Of a stretch of DNA of 35,128 nucleotides, positions 18,065 through 28,035 are shown piece after piece (positions within the stretch are counted from its first letter, which is position 1; each line of letters starts with the position of its first letter). Origin of the DNA: Acidaminococcaceae bacterium (GTDB taxonomy: Bacteria; Bacillota; Negativicutes; Acidaminococcales; Acidaminococcaceae). The DNA lies in assembly GCA_022653215.1 (NCBI GenBank), contig JALCSJ010000003.1, forward strand, positions 1 to 35,128, in the 5' to 3' direction. The position numbers and the translations under genes are program-made. Under the pieces are notes generated by a model that made no database searches, was not told the origin of the DNA, and saw only the letters and a program-made list of their open reading frames with translations.

Positions 18065-19246
18065 TTATTTCTTAAACATATTTTTGACTTTGTCGAAAAA
18101 GCCTTTTTCTTCAGGATTGATATTGTCCCCGCCGATGATTTCAAACTTACGCAAAGCGTCCTTTTGTTTCTCATCCAGTTTAGTAGGAACTACAACCTTT
18201 AGACGAACCAATTGATCACCTTTAGTACCGTCACGGAGACTGGCAATACCTTTACCCTTCAACCGTAAAACTTTTCCCGGCTGAGTGCCTTCCGGCACTT
18301 TCATGATCACTTCACCATAAAGAGTAGGTACTTTAATCTCTGCGCCTAATGTAGCTTGAACTATACTGATAGGTACTTCACAGGTTACAGTAGTGCCGTC
18401 ACGGCCAAAGAATTTATGTGGTTTCACATACAGATAAACATACAAATCACCTGTCGGTCCACCATTGGTTCCTGCTTCGCCTTTACCGGCTACTCTTAAA
18501 CGAGAGCCATTATCAACACCTGCAGGAATCTTCACAGTAATTGTGCTGCGTTTCTTCATATGACCTGTACCACCGCAGTCTTTGCAAGGGTGAGTAATAA
18601 TTTTACCTGTACCATGACATTTACGGCAGGGCTGCACATTAACCATCTGACCAAACATAGTACTTTGTGTTACACGGACTTCACCTGTACCATGGCAGTC
18701 AGGACAAGTCTCAGCTGATGTGCCGGGCTCAGCGCCTGAACCATTGCACCGTTCACAGGTTTCTTCTCTGTTAAGGCGAACATTTTTTTCTACACCGAAA
18801 GCAGCTTCTTCAAAAGTCAGTTCCATATCCAGGCGCAAATCTGCCCCGGCACGAGGACCATTTTTCTGAGCACGGCTGCGTCCGCCCTGACCACCGAAGA
18901 ACATGTTGAAAATATCATCCATGCCTTCGCCGCCACCGCCAAAACCGCCGAATCCACCTTGGAATCCGCCAAAGCCTCCACCGAAGGGGTTGCCTCCTCC
19001 GGCACCGCCACCGCCGTTTTGGAAAGCAGCGTGACCGTATTGGTCATAGGCAGCACGTTTTTGTTCATCGGACAAAACACTATAAGCCTCGTTGCATTCC
19101 TTAAACTTTTCGGCAGCTTCCGGATTATCCTTATTCAAATCAGGATGATACTTACGCGCCAGTTTCCGATATGCTTTTTTCAACTCATCGGCTGTGGCAG
19201 TTTTCGCCACCCCCAGCACATCATAATAATCTCTTTTTTCAGCCAT
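18065..19246 (-). CDS. dnaJ: Chaperone protein DnaJ
   Basis: HPD motif in [16 protein letters not shown] region, four CxxCxGxG zinc repeats. Confidence 0.98.
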   Translation of the reverse strand: MAEKRDYYDVLGVAKTATADELKKAYRKLARKYHPDLNKDNPEAAEKFKECNEAYSVLSDEQKRAAYDQYGHAAFQNGGGGAGGGNPFGGGFGGFQGGFGGFGGGGEGMDDIFNMFFGGQGGRSRAQKNGPRAGADLRLDMELTFEEAAFGVEKNVRLNREETCERCNGSGAEPGTSAETCPDCHGTGEVRVTQSTMFGQMVNVQPCRKCHGTGKIITHPCKDCGGTGHMKKRSTITVKIPAGVDNGSRLRVAGKGEAGTNGGPTGDLYVYLYVKPHKFFGRDGTTVTCEVPISIVQATLGAEIKVPTLYGEVIMKVPEGTQPGKVLRLKGKGIASLRDGTKGDQLVRLKVVVPTKLDEKQKDALRKFEIIGGDNINPEEKGFFDKVKNMFKK

Positions 19247-19267
19247 TAGTATCTCCCTCTAAGAATA

Positions 19268-21121
19268 TTATTTCTTGTCTTTATCGTCTACTACTTCTGC
19301 ATCAACTACATCATCTTCAGGTTTCTTTTGTTCTGCGCCAGCTCCGGCACCGGTATTTGCACCGGCTCCGGCTTTTGCACCGTTAGCCTGATTTTGCTTG
19401 TAAAGTTCAGCAGATAAATCATACAAAGGTTTCTGTAAAGCTTCAGTATCGCTCTTAATCTTAGCAGAATCGTTACCCTTCAAGGTTTCTTTCAAGGTAT
19501 CGATAGCAGCTTGTACTGCTTTAATCTTGTCATCATGGCCTTTACCCTGCATATCTTTAACAGTCTTTTCAGCCTGGTAAACCATGGTATCAGCCTGGTT
19601 ACGAACTTCTACGTCTTCTTTGCGTTTCTTGTCGGCAGCAGCATTAGCTTCTGCTTCTTTAACCATCTTGTCTACTTCGTCCTTGTTCAAAGAACCGGAA
19701 GAAGTAATGGTAATCTTCTGCTCTTTGCCGGTACCCAAATCTTTGGCGCTAACATTAACAATACCGTTAGCATCAATATCGAAAGCAACTTCGATTTGAG
19801 GAACTCCGCGAGGAGCCAAAGGAATACCGCCTAATTCGAAACGACCCAGAGTTTTATTATCGGCAGCCATTTCACGTTCACCTTGCAGTACGTGAATATC
19901 AACGGAAGGCTGATTATCGGCAGCAGTTGAGAATACTTGTTTCTTAGATGTAGGAATAGTGGTGTTACGATCAATAATCTTGGTGAATACACCGCCCATG
20001 GTTTCAATACCCAAGGACAAAGGAGTTACATCAAGAAGCAGAACGTCTTTAACATCACCGGCCAAAACACCGGCCTGAATAGCAGCACCAACAGCTACAC
20101 ATTCATCAGGGTTTACGCCGTGAGCAGGTTCTTGACCAAATAATTTCTTAATAGCTTCCTGAACAGCAGGGATTCTGGAAGAACCGCCAACCAGTAAAAC
20201 CTTGTTAATATCTTTGGTACCCATCTTAGCATCATCCAAAGCTTTATGCACACAGGTAAAGGTTTTGTCTACCAGATCTGCAGTCATTTCTTCGAATTTA
20301 GCTCTGGTCAAATCCATATCCAAATGTTGAGGGCCATTAGCACCTGCAGTAATGAAAGGCAGGTTAATATTGGTGGTCAGCATGTTGGACAATTCAATCT
20401 TTGCTTTTTCAGCAGCTTCACGAATACGCTGCATAGCCATCTTATCACCGGTTAAATCAATGCCGGTCTTTTTCTTGAATTCATCAGTCATCCAGTTCAT
20501 GACTCTTTCATCAAAGTCATCGCCGCCCAGATGAGTATCACCGTTGGTGGATTTAACTTCGAATACGCCGTCACCTAATTCCAAAATAGATACATCGAAA
20601 GTGCCGCCGCCCAAATCATAAACCAAAATTGTCTTGTCTTCAGCTTTATCCATACCATAAGCCAAAGCAGCAGCAGTAGGTTCGTTAATAATACGCATTA
20701 CTTCCAGTCCGGCAATCTTACCGGCATCTTTGGTAGCCTGACGTTGGCTGTCGTTAAAGTAAGCAGGAACAGTAATAACTGCCTGGGTCACTTTTTCTCC
20801 TAAATACTTTTCAGCATCACCCTTCATTTTTTCCAGAATCATAGCGGAAATTTGTTCAGGGGTATAATCTTTGTTGTCAATGTGAACCTTGAATTGAGTA
20901 CCCATTTGACGTTTGATAGAACTAATAGTTCTGTCAGGATTTGATACAGCCTGACGTTTTGCTAATTGACCGACCAAACGTTGGTCATCTTTCGTGAAAC
21001 CAACAACAGAAGGAGTTAAATTACCACCCTCCTGAGTAGGAATAACGGTAGCAGCACCGCCTTCCATAACAGCTACAACAGAGTTTGTCGTACCTAAATC
21101 AATACCAATTATCTTAGACAT
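19268..21121 (-). CDS. dnaK: Chaperone protein DnaK
   Basis: [61 protein letters not shown]. Confidence 0.99.
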   Translation of the reverse strand: MSKIIGIDLGTTNSVVAVMEGGAATVIPTQEGGNLTPSVVGFTKDDQRLVGQLAKRQAVSNPDRTISSIKRQMGTQFKVHIDNKDYTPEQISAMILEKMKGDAEKYLGEKVTQAVITVPAYFNDSQRQATKDAGKIAGLEVMRIINEPTAAALAYGMDKAEDKTILVYDLGGGTFDVSILELGDGVFEVKSTNGDTHLGGDDFDERVMNWMTDEFKKKTGIDLTGDKMAMQRIREAAEKAKIELSNMLTTNINLPFITAGANGPQHLDMDLTRAKFEEMTADLVDKTFTCVHKALDDAKMGTKDINKVLLVGGSSRIPAVQEAIKKLFGQEPAHGVNPDECVAVGAAIQAGVLAGDVKDVLLLDVTPLSLGIETMGGVFTKIIDRNTTIPTSKKQVFSTAADNQPSVDIHVLQGEREMAADNKTLGRFELGGIPLAPRGVPQIEVAFDIDANGIVNVSAKDLGTGKEQKITITSSGSLNKDEVDKMVKEAEANAAADKKRKEDVEVRNQADTMVYQAEKTVKDMQGKGHDDKIKAVQAAIDTLKETLKGNDSAKIKSDTEALQKPLYDLSAELYKQNQANGAKAGAGANTGAGAGAEQKKPEDDVVDAEVVDDKDKK

Positions 21122-21193
21122 AATAGTTTCCTCCCTATCTCGTTATCTTTTAATTTGAATTTATATTATCACCGATATGTGCTCGGTTAGCAA

Positions 21194-21892
21194 CTAAGAA
21201 TTATGTACTACTCGTACTTTACTGTGGCGAATAATATTGTCGCCAATCTTGTACCCCTTTTCAGCTACTAAATCTATCGTTTCATCAGGCAAATCAGAGG
21301 CAGTATTCTGCATAACAGCTTCATGGAACTGAGGGTCGAATTTTTGTCCCTGAGCCGGGATTTCTTCAATCTTCAATGCTTGGAGAGCCTGCTGGAACTG
21401 CTTATGAATCTTTGTCATGCCTTCATGCATGGCCTCAGCAGTGGCACCTTGTTGTTTCATGCTGTCTTCAGCTCTTTCAAAGTTATCCAGGACTTTCAAA
21501 AACTCTTTGGTCACACTGGCCGTAACAAAAGCTGCCAGTCTTTCCTGATCCTGAGCACTGCGTTTTCTAACATTGCTGAAGTCTGCCTGCAGACGAGCCA
21601 ACTGATTTTGTAATTCTTCAATCTTTTTATCACGAGGGTCCGGTTGAGTAGCTTCTGCAGCCTTGGCCTGTTCAGCAGTTTGTTCTTGAGTTTCTGCTGT
21701 TTCTGGTTGTTCTTGAGCTTGCTTAGCTTCAGCATCCTTAACTGCTTCTTCCTCAGCTTCTGCAGTTTTTGCCTGCTCAGCTTTTTCTTGTTGGGCTTTT
21801 GCCTGTTCAGCAGTTTTATTATGATCCTTGCGATAAAGATTTTCGTGCCGGTTTTCTTTGTTAAAACCATGGCTATGATTATGATTATGCAC
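21194..21892 (-). CDS. grpE: Nucleotide exchange factor GrpE with His-rich N-terminal extension
   Basis: C-terminal GYKIGDNIIRHSKVRVV; coiled coil; N-terminus MHNHNHSHGFNKENRHENLYRKDHN. Confidence 0.95.
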   Translation of the reverse strand: MHNHNHSHGFNKENRHENLYRKDHNKTAEQAKAQQEKAEQAKTAEAEEEAVKDAEAKQAQEQPETAETQEQTAEQAKAAEATQPDPRDKKIEELQNQLARLQADFSNVRKRSAQDQERLAAFVTASVTKEFLKVLDNFERAEDSMKQQGATAEAMHEGMTKIHKQFQQALQALKIEEIPAQGQKFDPQFHEAVMQNTASDLPDETIDLVAEKGYKIGDNIIRHSKVRVVHNS

Positions 21893-21904
21893 TATACTTC
21901 CTCC

Positions 21905-22951
21905 TTATTTGTTTGCTTCACTCATTTTATTAAATACCACATGCATATACTTTTGCAGATAATCCATTACGGAGATAACTTTCTTATACTCCATTCTGGT
22001 AGGTCCTAATACAGCCAGAGTTCCTACTACCTGCCCGTTTAAACGGTAAGTAGCCTGAATCATGCTGCAGTCCTGTATGCCTGTGAAGGTATTTTCGCTG
22101 CCAATGGTAACTCTTAATCCGGAATTAGTTCCCGCATTAAGCATATCTTTCAGCACCTGTTCTTCTTCCAGAACTCCCAACAGTTCTTTTATTCTGTTGG
22201 CATCTTGAAATTCCGGCTGATTAAACAACTGCTTGGTACCACCTAAAAACATTTTTTCTTTCTTCTGGCCCTGCTGCATTTGTGTTACGGCTTTCAAAAG
22301 AGAAGAAAACAGCATCTTATCTCCCTGAATTTCCTGATGGGCATCGTGCAAAACTTCGGAATCAATGGTATCCAGATTCATGCCATGTAACTTATTGGTA
22401 ATATTTCTGGCCAAATAATCCAGTTCATCCTGCTGCATACCTAAAGGAATTTCCACAACGCAATTATCAATCTGACCATCTTCGGTAATCAAGCAAAGAA
22501 TTGCCTGATGTTCATTTAATGGTAGAAATCTCATATAAGAAAACTTGCTGGTTGTTTCCTTATTGGCTAAAACCAATGATACGTTTTTGCTCATACGGGA
22601 AAGGATTTTTGCCGTAGACTGAAAAATATCATCAATGTTACGAACTCTTTCCTTATACCAGTTATCAATGAGAGCAATATCATTGGGAGTTAAACTGCCG
22701 GGTTTAATCAATGAATCTACATAATACCTATATGCTTTGCTGGAAGGAATACGGCCGGCAGAAGTATGAGGCTGATCCAAAAAGCCCAACAATTCCAAAT
22801 CCGACATTTCATTACGAATGGTAGCCGGACTAATACCAAGATTATATTTTCTTGCTATAGTGCGAGACCCAACAGGCTCAGCAGTAGCAATATAATCTTC
22901 AATAATAATTTGAAGAATTTGTCTTTGTCTATCACTCAGCACTGTTATCAT
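21905..22951 (-). CDS. hrcA: Heat-inducible transcription repressor HrcA
   Basis: LSDRQRQILQIIIEDYIATAEPVGSRTIARKYNLGISPATIRNEMSDLELLGFLDQPHTSAGRIPSSKAYRYYVD. Confidence 0.98.
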   Translation of the reverse strand: MITVLSDRQRQILQIIIEDYIATAEPVGSRTIARKYNLGISPATIRNEMSDLELLGFLDQPHTSAGRIPSSKAYRYYVDSLIKPGSLTPNDIALIDNWYKERVRNIDDIFQSTAKILSRMSKNVSLVLANKETTSKFSYMRFLPLNEHQAILCLITEDGQIDNCVVEIPLGMQQDELDYLARNITNKLHGMNLDTIDSEVLHDAHQEIQGDKMLFSSLLKAVTQMQQGQKKEKMFLGGTKQLFNQPEFQDANRIKELLGVLEEEQVLKDMLNAGTNSGLRVTIGSENTFTGIQDCSMIQATYRLNGQVVGTLAVLGPTRMEYKKVISVMDYLQKYMHVVFNKMSEANK

Positions 22952-22966
22952 CTCTCTTTCTGTCTG

Positions 22967-22993
22967 TTAGCACTCTTTAGTGTAGAGTGCTAA
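22967..22993. promoter_or_regulatory. CIRCE operator (HrcA binding site)
   Basis: TTAGCACTC-tttagtgta-GAGTGCTAA, exact consensus. Confidence 0.98.
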
Positions 22994-23005
22994 CATCTGA
23001 TAATA

Positions 23006-23034
23006 AAGATACACCCTATTAGACAAAATGTCAA
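23006..23034 (-). promoter_or_regulatory. hrcA operon promoter
   Basis: Minus strand TTGACA (23034-23029), 17 nt, TATCTT (23011-23006), just upstream of CIRCE. Confidence 0.6.
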
Positions 23035-23049
23035 TAGGTTTACAAAATT

Positions 23050-24195
23050 TCACATGAATTTTTCAAACACTCTGTTGCCAAACTGCATGCCTTTTGCCGT
23101 AAGTCTTAAGACATTACCATTTTCCGTCCATTCCACAAGGTTTTGCAGCTCACACTCAGTAACTTCTTTACTATATTTTTTCTTGAAATCAACGCCAAAA
23201 CGTTCTTTTATTTCTTCTATATTAATACCGTCTATAGTACGTAGTCCCATGAAGATACACTCTTCCAGCTGAATATCCGATGTGAGTTTCTCTATGTCCT
23301 GTTTTCCCCCAGCCAGATATGCGGCCATGGTTAAAGGCCCTGTGCGTCTTTCTCTGCCGGTAAAGCTTACTGCTCCTATACCAAAGCCTAAATAAGGTAA
23401 ATAATGCCAGTAAACCAAATTGTGCTGTGCTTCTTCTCCCGGTTTGGCAAAATTGGAAATTTCATAATGTCTGAGACCATGTTCAGGTAAGTATTTGACT
23501 ATAAAATCATACATGTCGCCTACCATATTATCATCCGGTAGTTTAAGCTTGCCTTCTTTAATATCTTTGGCTAAAGGGGTACCTTTTTCTACGCTTAAGC
23601 TATAAACAGAAATATGAGTAAGTCCAAGTTTTACCAGCTCTTCCACGGAGCTTTTCACTGAATTTAATGTCTGACCGGGGTAGCCAAAAATCAAATCTCC
23701 GTTTATTTTTTTAAATCCTGCTTTTTGGGCCATGTCCAAAGCAGCAAGAGCTTCTTTCTTATTATGAATTCTCCCCATAGTTTTTAATTCTTTGTCATGA
23801 AGAGATTGAATTCCCATGCTGATTCTATCAAAGCCAAGGTTTCTGTAGGCCTTTAGCTTTTCCCCGTCCACAGTGCCCGGGTTAACTTCAATGGTAGCTT
23901 CAGCCGGCCGTTGCCATAAACCCTTGGCCTTTAAAGCGTACACAATCTGTTCCAAGCAAGAAAGTGGCAAAACGCTGGGAGTCCCTCCCCCAAAGTAAAT
24001 CGTGGCCCTTGGATTAACAGGCATGATTTTCCTATAACGGCCAATATGCCGGCATAATTGCTCAGTATAGGCTACCATCTTGTTCCCCTCCACCTGAGGG
24101 AAAGAAGTAAAATCACAGTATTGACATTTTTGCAAGCAAAAAGGGATATGTATATATATCCCTTGTAATATTTCCCATTTATTCATCTGCTTCAC
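23050..24195 (-). CDS. hemW: Radical SAM heme chaperone HemW (coproporphyrinogen III oxidase-like)
   Basis: YIHIPFCLQKCQYCDFTSF, YFGGGTPSVLP, NPGTVDGEKL, GIQSLHDKELKTMGR, HYEISNFAKPG. Confidence 0.94.
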   Translation of the reverse strand: MKQMNKWEILQGIYIHIPFCLQKCQYCDFTSFPQVEGNKMVAYTEQLCRHIGRYRKIMPVNPRATIYFGGGTPSVLPLSCLEQIVYALKAKGLWQRPAEATIEVNPGTVDGEKLKAYRNLGFDRISMGIQSLHDKELKTMGRIHNKKEALAALDMAQKAGFKKINGDLIFGYPGQTLNSVKSSVEELVKLGLTHISVYSLSVEKGTPLAKDIKEGKLKLPDDNMVGDMYDFIVKYLPEHGLRHYEISNFAKPGEEAQHNLVYWHYLPYLGFGIGAVSFTGRERRTGPLTMAAYLAGGKQDIEKLTSDIQLEECIFMGLRTIDGINIEEIKERFGVDFKKKYSKEVTECELQNLVEWTENGNVLRLTAKGMQFGNRVFEKFM

Positions 24196-24198
24196 CTT

Positions 24199-26001
24199 TT
24201 ACTTATCAACTTTAAGAATGGCCATAAAAGCTTCCTGAGGCAGTTCCACGGTGCCAACCTGCTTCATGCGTTTTTTACCGGCTTTCTGTTTTTCCAAAAG
24301 CTTACGTTTACGAGTAATATCGCCGCCGTAACACTTAGCCAGAACATCTTTGCGCATGGCACTGACAGTTTCTCTGGCAATAACTTTGCTGCCGATTGCT
24401 GCCTGAATGGGAATTTCAAAAAGCTGTCTGGGAATTACGCTTCTGAGTTTTTCTACCAATGCTCTGCCTCTGACCTGAGCTCTATCTCTATGAACAATGG
24501 CAGAAAGGGCATCTACCGGCTCACCGTTAAGCAGAATATCTACCTTAACTAAATTAGAAGGTCTATAGCCATGAAGTTCATAATCCAAGGAAGCGTACCC
24601 TCTGGTTACTGATTTCAGCCTGTCAAAATAGTCAAAGATAATCTCGCTTAGAGGCAATGCATAATGAATCATTACTCTATTTTCGTCAAGATAGGTCATA
24701 TTGCTGTATTCCCCGCGCTTTTCCTGACTAAGTTCCATAACCGGACCAACGTAATCTTTGGGAACGATAATAGTTGCATTCACAAAAGGTTCTTCTACAT
24801 GGTCAATAACTGTCTGATTGGGGAAAAGTGAAGGATTATCCACCATTTCAATTTGGCCGTTAGTGAGAAAGACTTCATATATAACGTTTGGTGCCGTAGT
24901 TAATAAAGTAAGATCATATTCACGTTCCAGTCGTTCTTTAATAACATCCATGTGCAGCAAGCCCAGAAAACCACAGCGGAAACCAAAGCCCAAAGCAGCT
25001 GATGTTTCCGGTTCAAAAAGCAGGGCTGCATCATTTAGCTGGAGTTTTTCCAAAGCATCCCTTAAGTTATCATAGTCGGAATTTTCCACAGGATAAAGTC
25101 CGCAATAAACCATGGGGGTTGCTTTCCTGTAACCGGGCAAAGGAACAGCCGCCGGATTGTCATTAGAAGTAACAGTGTCTCCTACTCTGGCATCCCGAAC
25201 GTTTTTAATGGCTGCAGCAATAAAGCCAACCTGACCTTCACCTAAAGAACCTACGTCAACTAAAGCCGGCTTGAATACGCCTACGTCCGTTACTTCGAAC
25301 ACTTTACCCGTAGCCATCATACGAATGGACATACCTTTATGGATTTCACCGTTGACAATACGGATATAAAGCATTACCCCTTTATAGGCATCATATTTGG
25401 AATCTACCACCAAAGCCTGAAGAGGTGCATCGCTGTCTCCGCTAGGTGACGGAACCCGCTTTACTACTGCTTCCAACACATCGTCTATGCCTATGCCTGT
25501 TTTAGCACTGCATAAAACCGCTTCGGAAGCATCAATACCCAGAACATCTTCAATTTCCTTTTTGACTTTGTCAGGGTCTGCACTGGGTAAATCAATTTTG
25601 TTGATAATGGGAATAATCTCTAAGTCATGTTCCATGGCCAAATAAACATTGGCCAAAGTCTGAGCTTCAATTCCCTGAGTTGCATCGATAACCAAAAGAG
25701 CTCCTTCACAGGCAGCCAAAGACCTGGATACTTCGTAGTTAAAGTCTACATGACCGGGAGTATCGATTAAATTTAAGATATAGTCCTGTCCATCTTGAGC
25801 TTTATAGTCCAGCTGCACAGCCTGAGCTTTAATGGTTATACCTCTTTCCCTTTCCAGGTCAAGGTTATCAAGAATCTGGTCTTCCATTTCTCTTTTAGTC
25901 AGAGTCCCGGTTCTTTCAATCAACCTGTCTGCCAGGGTAGATTTACCATGGTCAATATGGGCAATTATAGAAAAATTTCTGATATTTTTACTTTGTTTCA
26001 T
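24199..26001 (-). CDS. lepA: Elongation factor 4 (LepA)
   Basis: 600 aa; [38 protein letters not shown]-terminal [25 protein letters not shown]. Confidence 0.98.
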   Translation of the reverse strand: MKQSKNIRNFSIIAHIDHGKSTLADRLIERTGTLTKREMEDQILDNLDLERERGITIKAQAVQLDYKAQDGQDYILNLIDTPGHVDFNYEVSRSLAACEGALLVIDATQGIEAQTLANVYLAMEHDLEIIPIINKIDLPSADPDKVKKEIEDVLGIDASEAVLCSAKTGIGIDDVLEAVVKRVPSPSGDSDAPLQALVVDSKYDAYKGVMLYIRIVNGEIHKGMSIRMMATGKVFEVTDVGVFKPALVDVGSLGEGQVGFIAAAIKNVRDARVGDTVTSNDNPAAVPLPGYRKATPMVYCGLYPVENSDYDNLRDALEKLQLNDAALLFEPETSAALGFGFRCGFLGLLHMDVIKERLEREYDLTLLTTAPNVIYEVFLTNGQIEMVDNPSLFPNQTVIDHVEEPFVNATIIVPKDYVGPVMELSQEKRGEYSNMTYLDENRVMIHYALPLSEIIFDYFDRLKSVTRGYASLDYELHGYRPSNLVKVDILLNGEPVDALSAIVHRDRAQVRGRALVEKLRSVIPRQLFEIPIQAAIGSKVIARETVSAMRKDVLAKCYGGDITRKRKLLEKQKAGKKRMKQVGTVELPQEAFMAILKVDK

Positions 26002-26060
26002 GGAAATTTGCTCCTTACGATAATGCTTAATTATACCATGTTTAGTTACTGCTGTCTAAG

Positions 26061-27596
26061 TTAGTTTTCATCATCTGTTTCTGACGAATTACCGGTCTCG
26101 GTTGGTTCATATTTTTCTGCATCGGCTTCTTTAGATACTCGGTCCCACTCTTTACTGATAGTTTCACCTATTATTTGTTTCACCAAAGCAGTGGGGTGGA
26201 GTCCTTCCACTGCCATATCGGTAGGCAAAAGCTCCGGTCCGAAAGGCATGGCTGCCAGTACATCTACATGTACCTGAGACCTGATATATTCATTAACTTC
26301 GGCAAATTTTTCCTGCCAATTATCACAGGTTGGTTCGTCAAAGCATTTTTTTATATTGTCCGGGTTGATGGGCAACAGGGTAAGAAAAATCGGTTTAATG
26401 TTATTTTTTAAGCATTTTTCTTTTATTTCCTGTAAATCATTAATGACTGATTCAGCAGTTACGCTGCTTCTTAAGCTATTGGTTCCTCCCATTATTAATA
26501 AATAATGAGGGTGGAATGGTAAAACATCATTTTCAAACCTGGCTAAAAGGGTAGCACTGGTATCTCCGCTGGCAGATAAATTAACAGCAGGGAACTTTAA
26601 ATAATGCACCCAGCTATAGGTAAACACCGCCGGTGAATAAGACATATCTCCACCGCCATGAGAAATACTGTCCCCAAAAACTCCCACTTGCCAGCCTACA
26701 CTGGGATCTGTCATAAAATGCCTGGTTGGACTATAAGTACCGATTGGTTTATTCTCTGCATCAAGGGCTCTTGCCCGCCAGAAAAACGGCTGAGACCCCA
26801 TTCTGGGATAATCGTCATAGACATCTGCTATATTAAAGATTTTACTCCAGATACGATATTTAGAAGGTGCAATCCCCAAAGGATTTTCAGGTTCCTTATT
26901 TGTAAGCTCTACTTCATATTTAGCTGCTCCCGGAACTGGTACGAAAGAATAAACAGGATAAAGAAGTACGGAACCGTTGCTGCTACTGATGTCATACTCA
27001 GCTAAGGGCTGTGGATAATTAATCCCGGGATTTTTAGCATCTATATATATTGGTTCGAAATCCGAAAAACCGCTAAGTGGTACTTTATCTATATTCATAG
27101 CTCTAACCCGCCATGCTAAATCCTTGGCATTAATATAAGGCGTCAAATCAAATTCATAGGTATTTGTATAAATATTTGCTGAGCTATAAACCAGCATAGG
27201 CTGCTTAGTAGGCTGTCCCTGTTTGTCTTTATTATAGCCTGCCCAAAGTTGGAACTCAAAACGCACAGCCATATTATACGGTTCCCAAGCAAACAGACTG
27301 TGCAAAGGAGCTGGATTGTTCTTGCCAAAGTGACTGATAGTTTTTAAAGCCACAAGTCCTGATGTTTCTCTTATGGTCTTATCTGGCATAATTGCCGTTG
27401 CTTTTTCTGTATTGTTAGGAGCAGTTGTTTTTTTAGTCTGCTTGGCCTTAGCCACCAGTTTATCCTGTTCTTGCATTATCTCCATCAAAGGAGAATTATT
27501 TTTGCTGGTCTCTGCCATTGATTTTTTTGCTTGGGCCGTGGCAGTAAAGGTTGTCAGACTAAGTATGACAGCCATTGCTAGATTAATTTTTTTCAT
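26061..27596 (-). CDS. Secreted SGNH/GDSL hydrolase-like protein with N-terminal fibronectin-type-III-like region
   Basis: Signal peptide MKKINLAMAVILSLTTFTATAQA; block I GVFGDSISHG, block III MGGTNSLR, block V EGLHPTA; WRVRAMN / WRARALD beta-sandwich-like repeats. Confidence 0.82.
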   Translation of the reverse strand: MKKINLAMAVILSLTTFTATAQAKKSMAETSKNNSPLMEIMQEQDKLVAKAKQTKKTTAPNNTEKATAIMPDKTIRETSGLVALKTISHFGKNNPAPLHSLFAWEPYNMAVRFEFQLWAGYNKDKQGQPTKQPMLVYSSANIYTNTYEFDLTPYINAKDLAWRVRAMNIDKVPLSGFSDFEPIYIDAKNPGINYPQPLAEYDISSSNGSVLLYPVYSFVPVPGAAKYEVELTNKEPENPLGIAPSKYRIWSKIFNIADVYDDYPRMGSQPFFWRARALDAENKPIGTYSPTRHFMTDPSVGWQVGVFGDSISHGGGDMSYSPAVFTYSWVHYLKFPAVNLSASGDTSATLLARFENDVLPFHPHYLLIMGGTNSLRSSVTAESVINDLQEIKEKCLKNNIKPIFLTLLPINPDNIKKCFDEPTCDNWQEKFAEVNEYIRSQVHVDVLAAMPFGPELLPTDMAVEGLHPTALVKQIIGETISKEWDRVSKEADAEKYEPTETGNSSETDDEN

Positions 27597-27654
27597 TTAA
27601 ATCACTCTGCTTTCCTAAAATCTTTTATGTTCAATATATTTGTCTATATATGCC

Positions 27655-27684
27655 AAAAAAGGCTGACAAAATGTCAGCCTTTAT
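27655..27684. terminator. Intrinsic terminator downstream of rpsT
   Basis: aaaaaaggctgac-aaaat-gtcagcctttatt. Confidence 0.8.
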
Positions 27685-27700
27685 TCTCGTACAGTTTTGC

Positions 27701-27964
27701 TTATTTAACTGCATTTACTTTCTTGGCTAAGCGGGACTTTTTCCGCGCAGCAGCCTTTTTATGAATAGTACCCTTGCGAGCAGCTTTATCCAATAAACCG
27801 GCAGCAACCTTCAAAGTAGCTTGTGCTTCGTCTTTAGATCCGGCAGCAGCTTGTGCTTCAACCTTACGGGCTGTAGTACGAATCTTAGCTTTTACTTGAC
27901 CATTGGCAACCCGACGTTCTTCATCGGTTTTTACACTACGAATGGAAGATTTAATATTCGGCAT
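27701..27964 (-). CDS. rpsT: 30S ribosomal protein S20
   Basis: MPNIKSSIRSVKTDEERR...; SD GGAGGTGAAGAA before ATG 27964; the track start at 27985 translates the SD. Confidence 0.96.
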   Translation of the reverse strand: MPNIKSSIRSVKTDEERRVANGQVKAKIRTTARKVEAQAAAGSKDEAQATLKVAAGLLDKAARKGTIHKKAAARKKSRLAKKVNAVK

Positions 27965-28035
27965 TTCTTCACCTCCAGCAATCAACTTTACCGAAGTATT
28001 TTACCATTATTATAGAATTTACGCAAGTCCATAAA

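Noticed and set aside
21644-22009. 121-aa plus-strand ORF rich in Phe/Leu/Ser/Cys
   Set aside because: Antisense shadow of the low-complexity grpE N-terminus and the hrcA 3' end
27143-27328. 61-aa minus-strand ORF inside the SGNH hydrolase gene
   Set aside because: Alternate frame of a confident CDS without its own RBS
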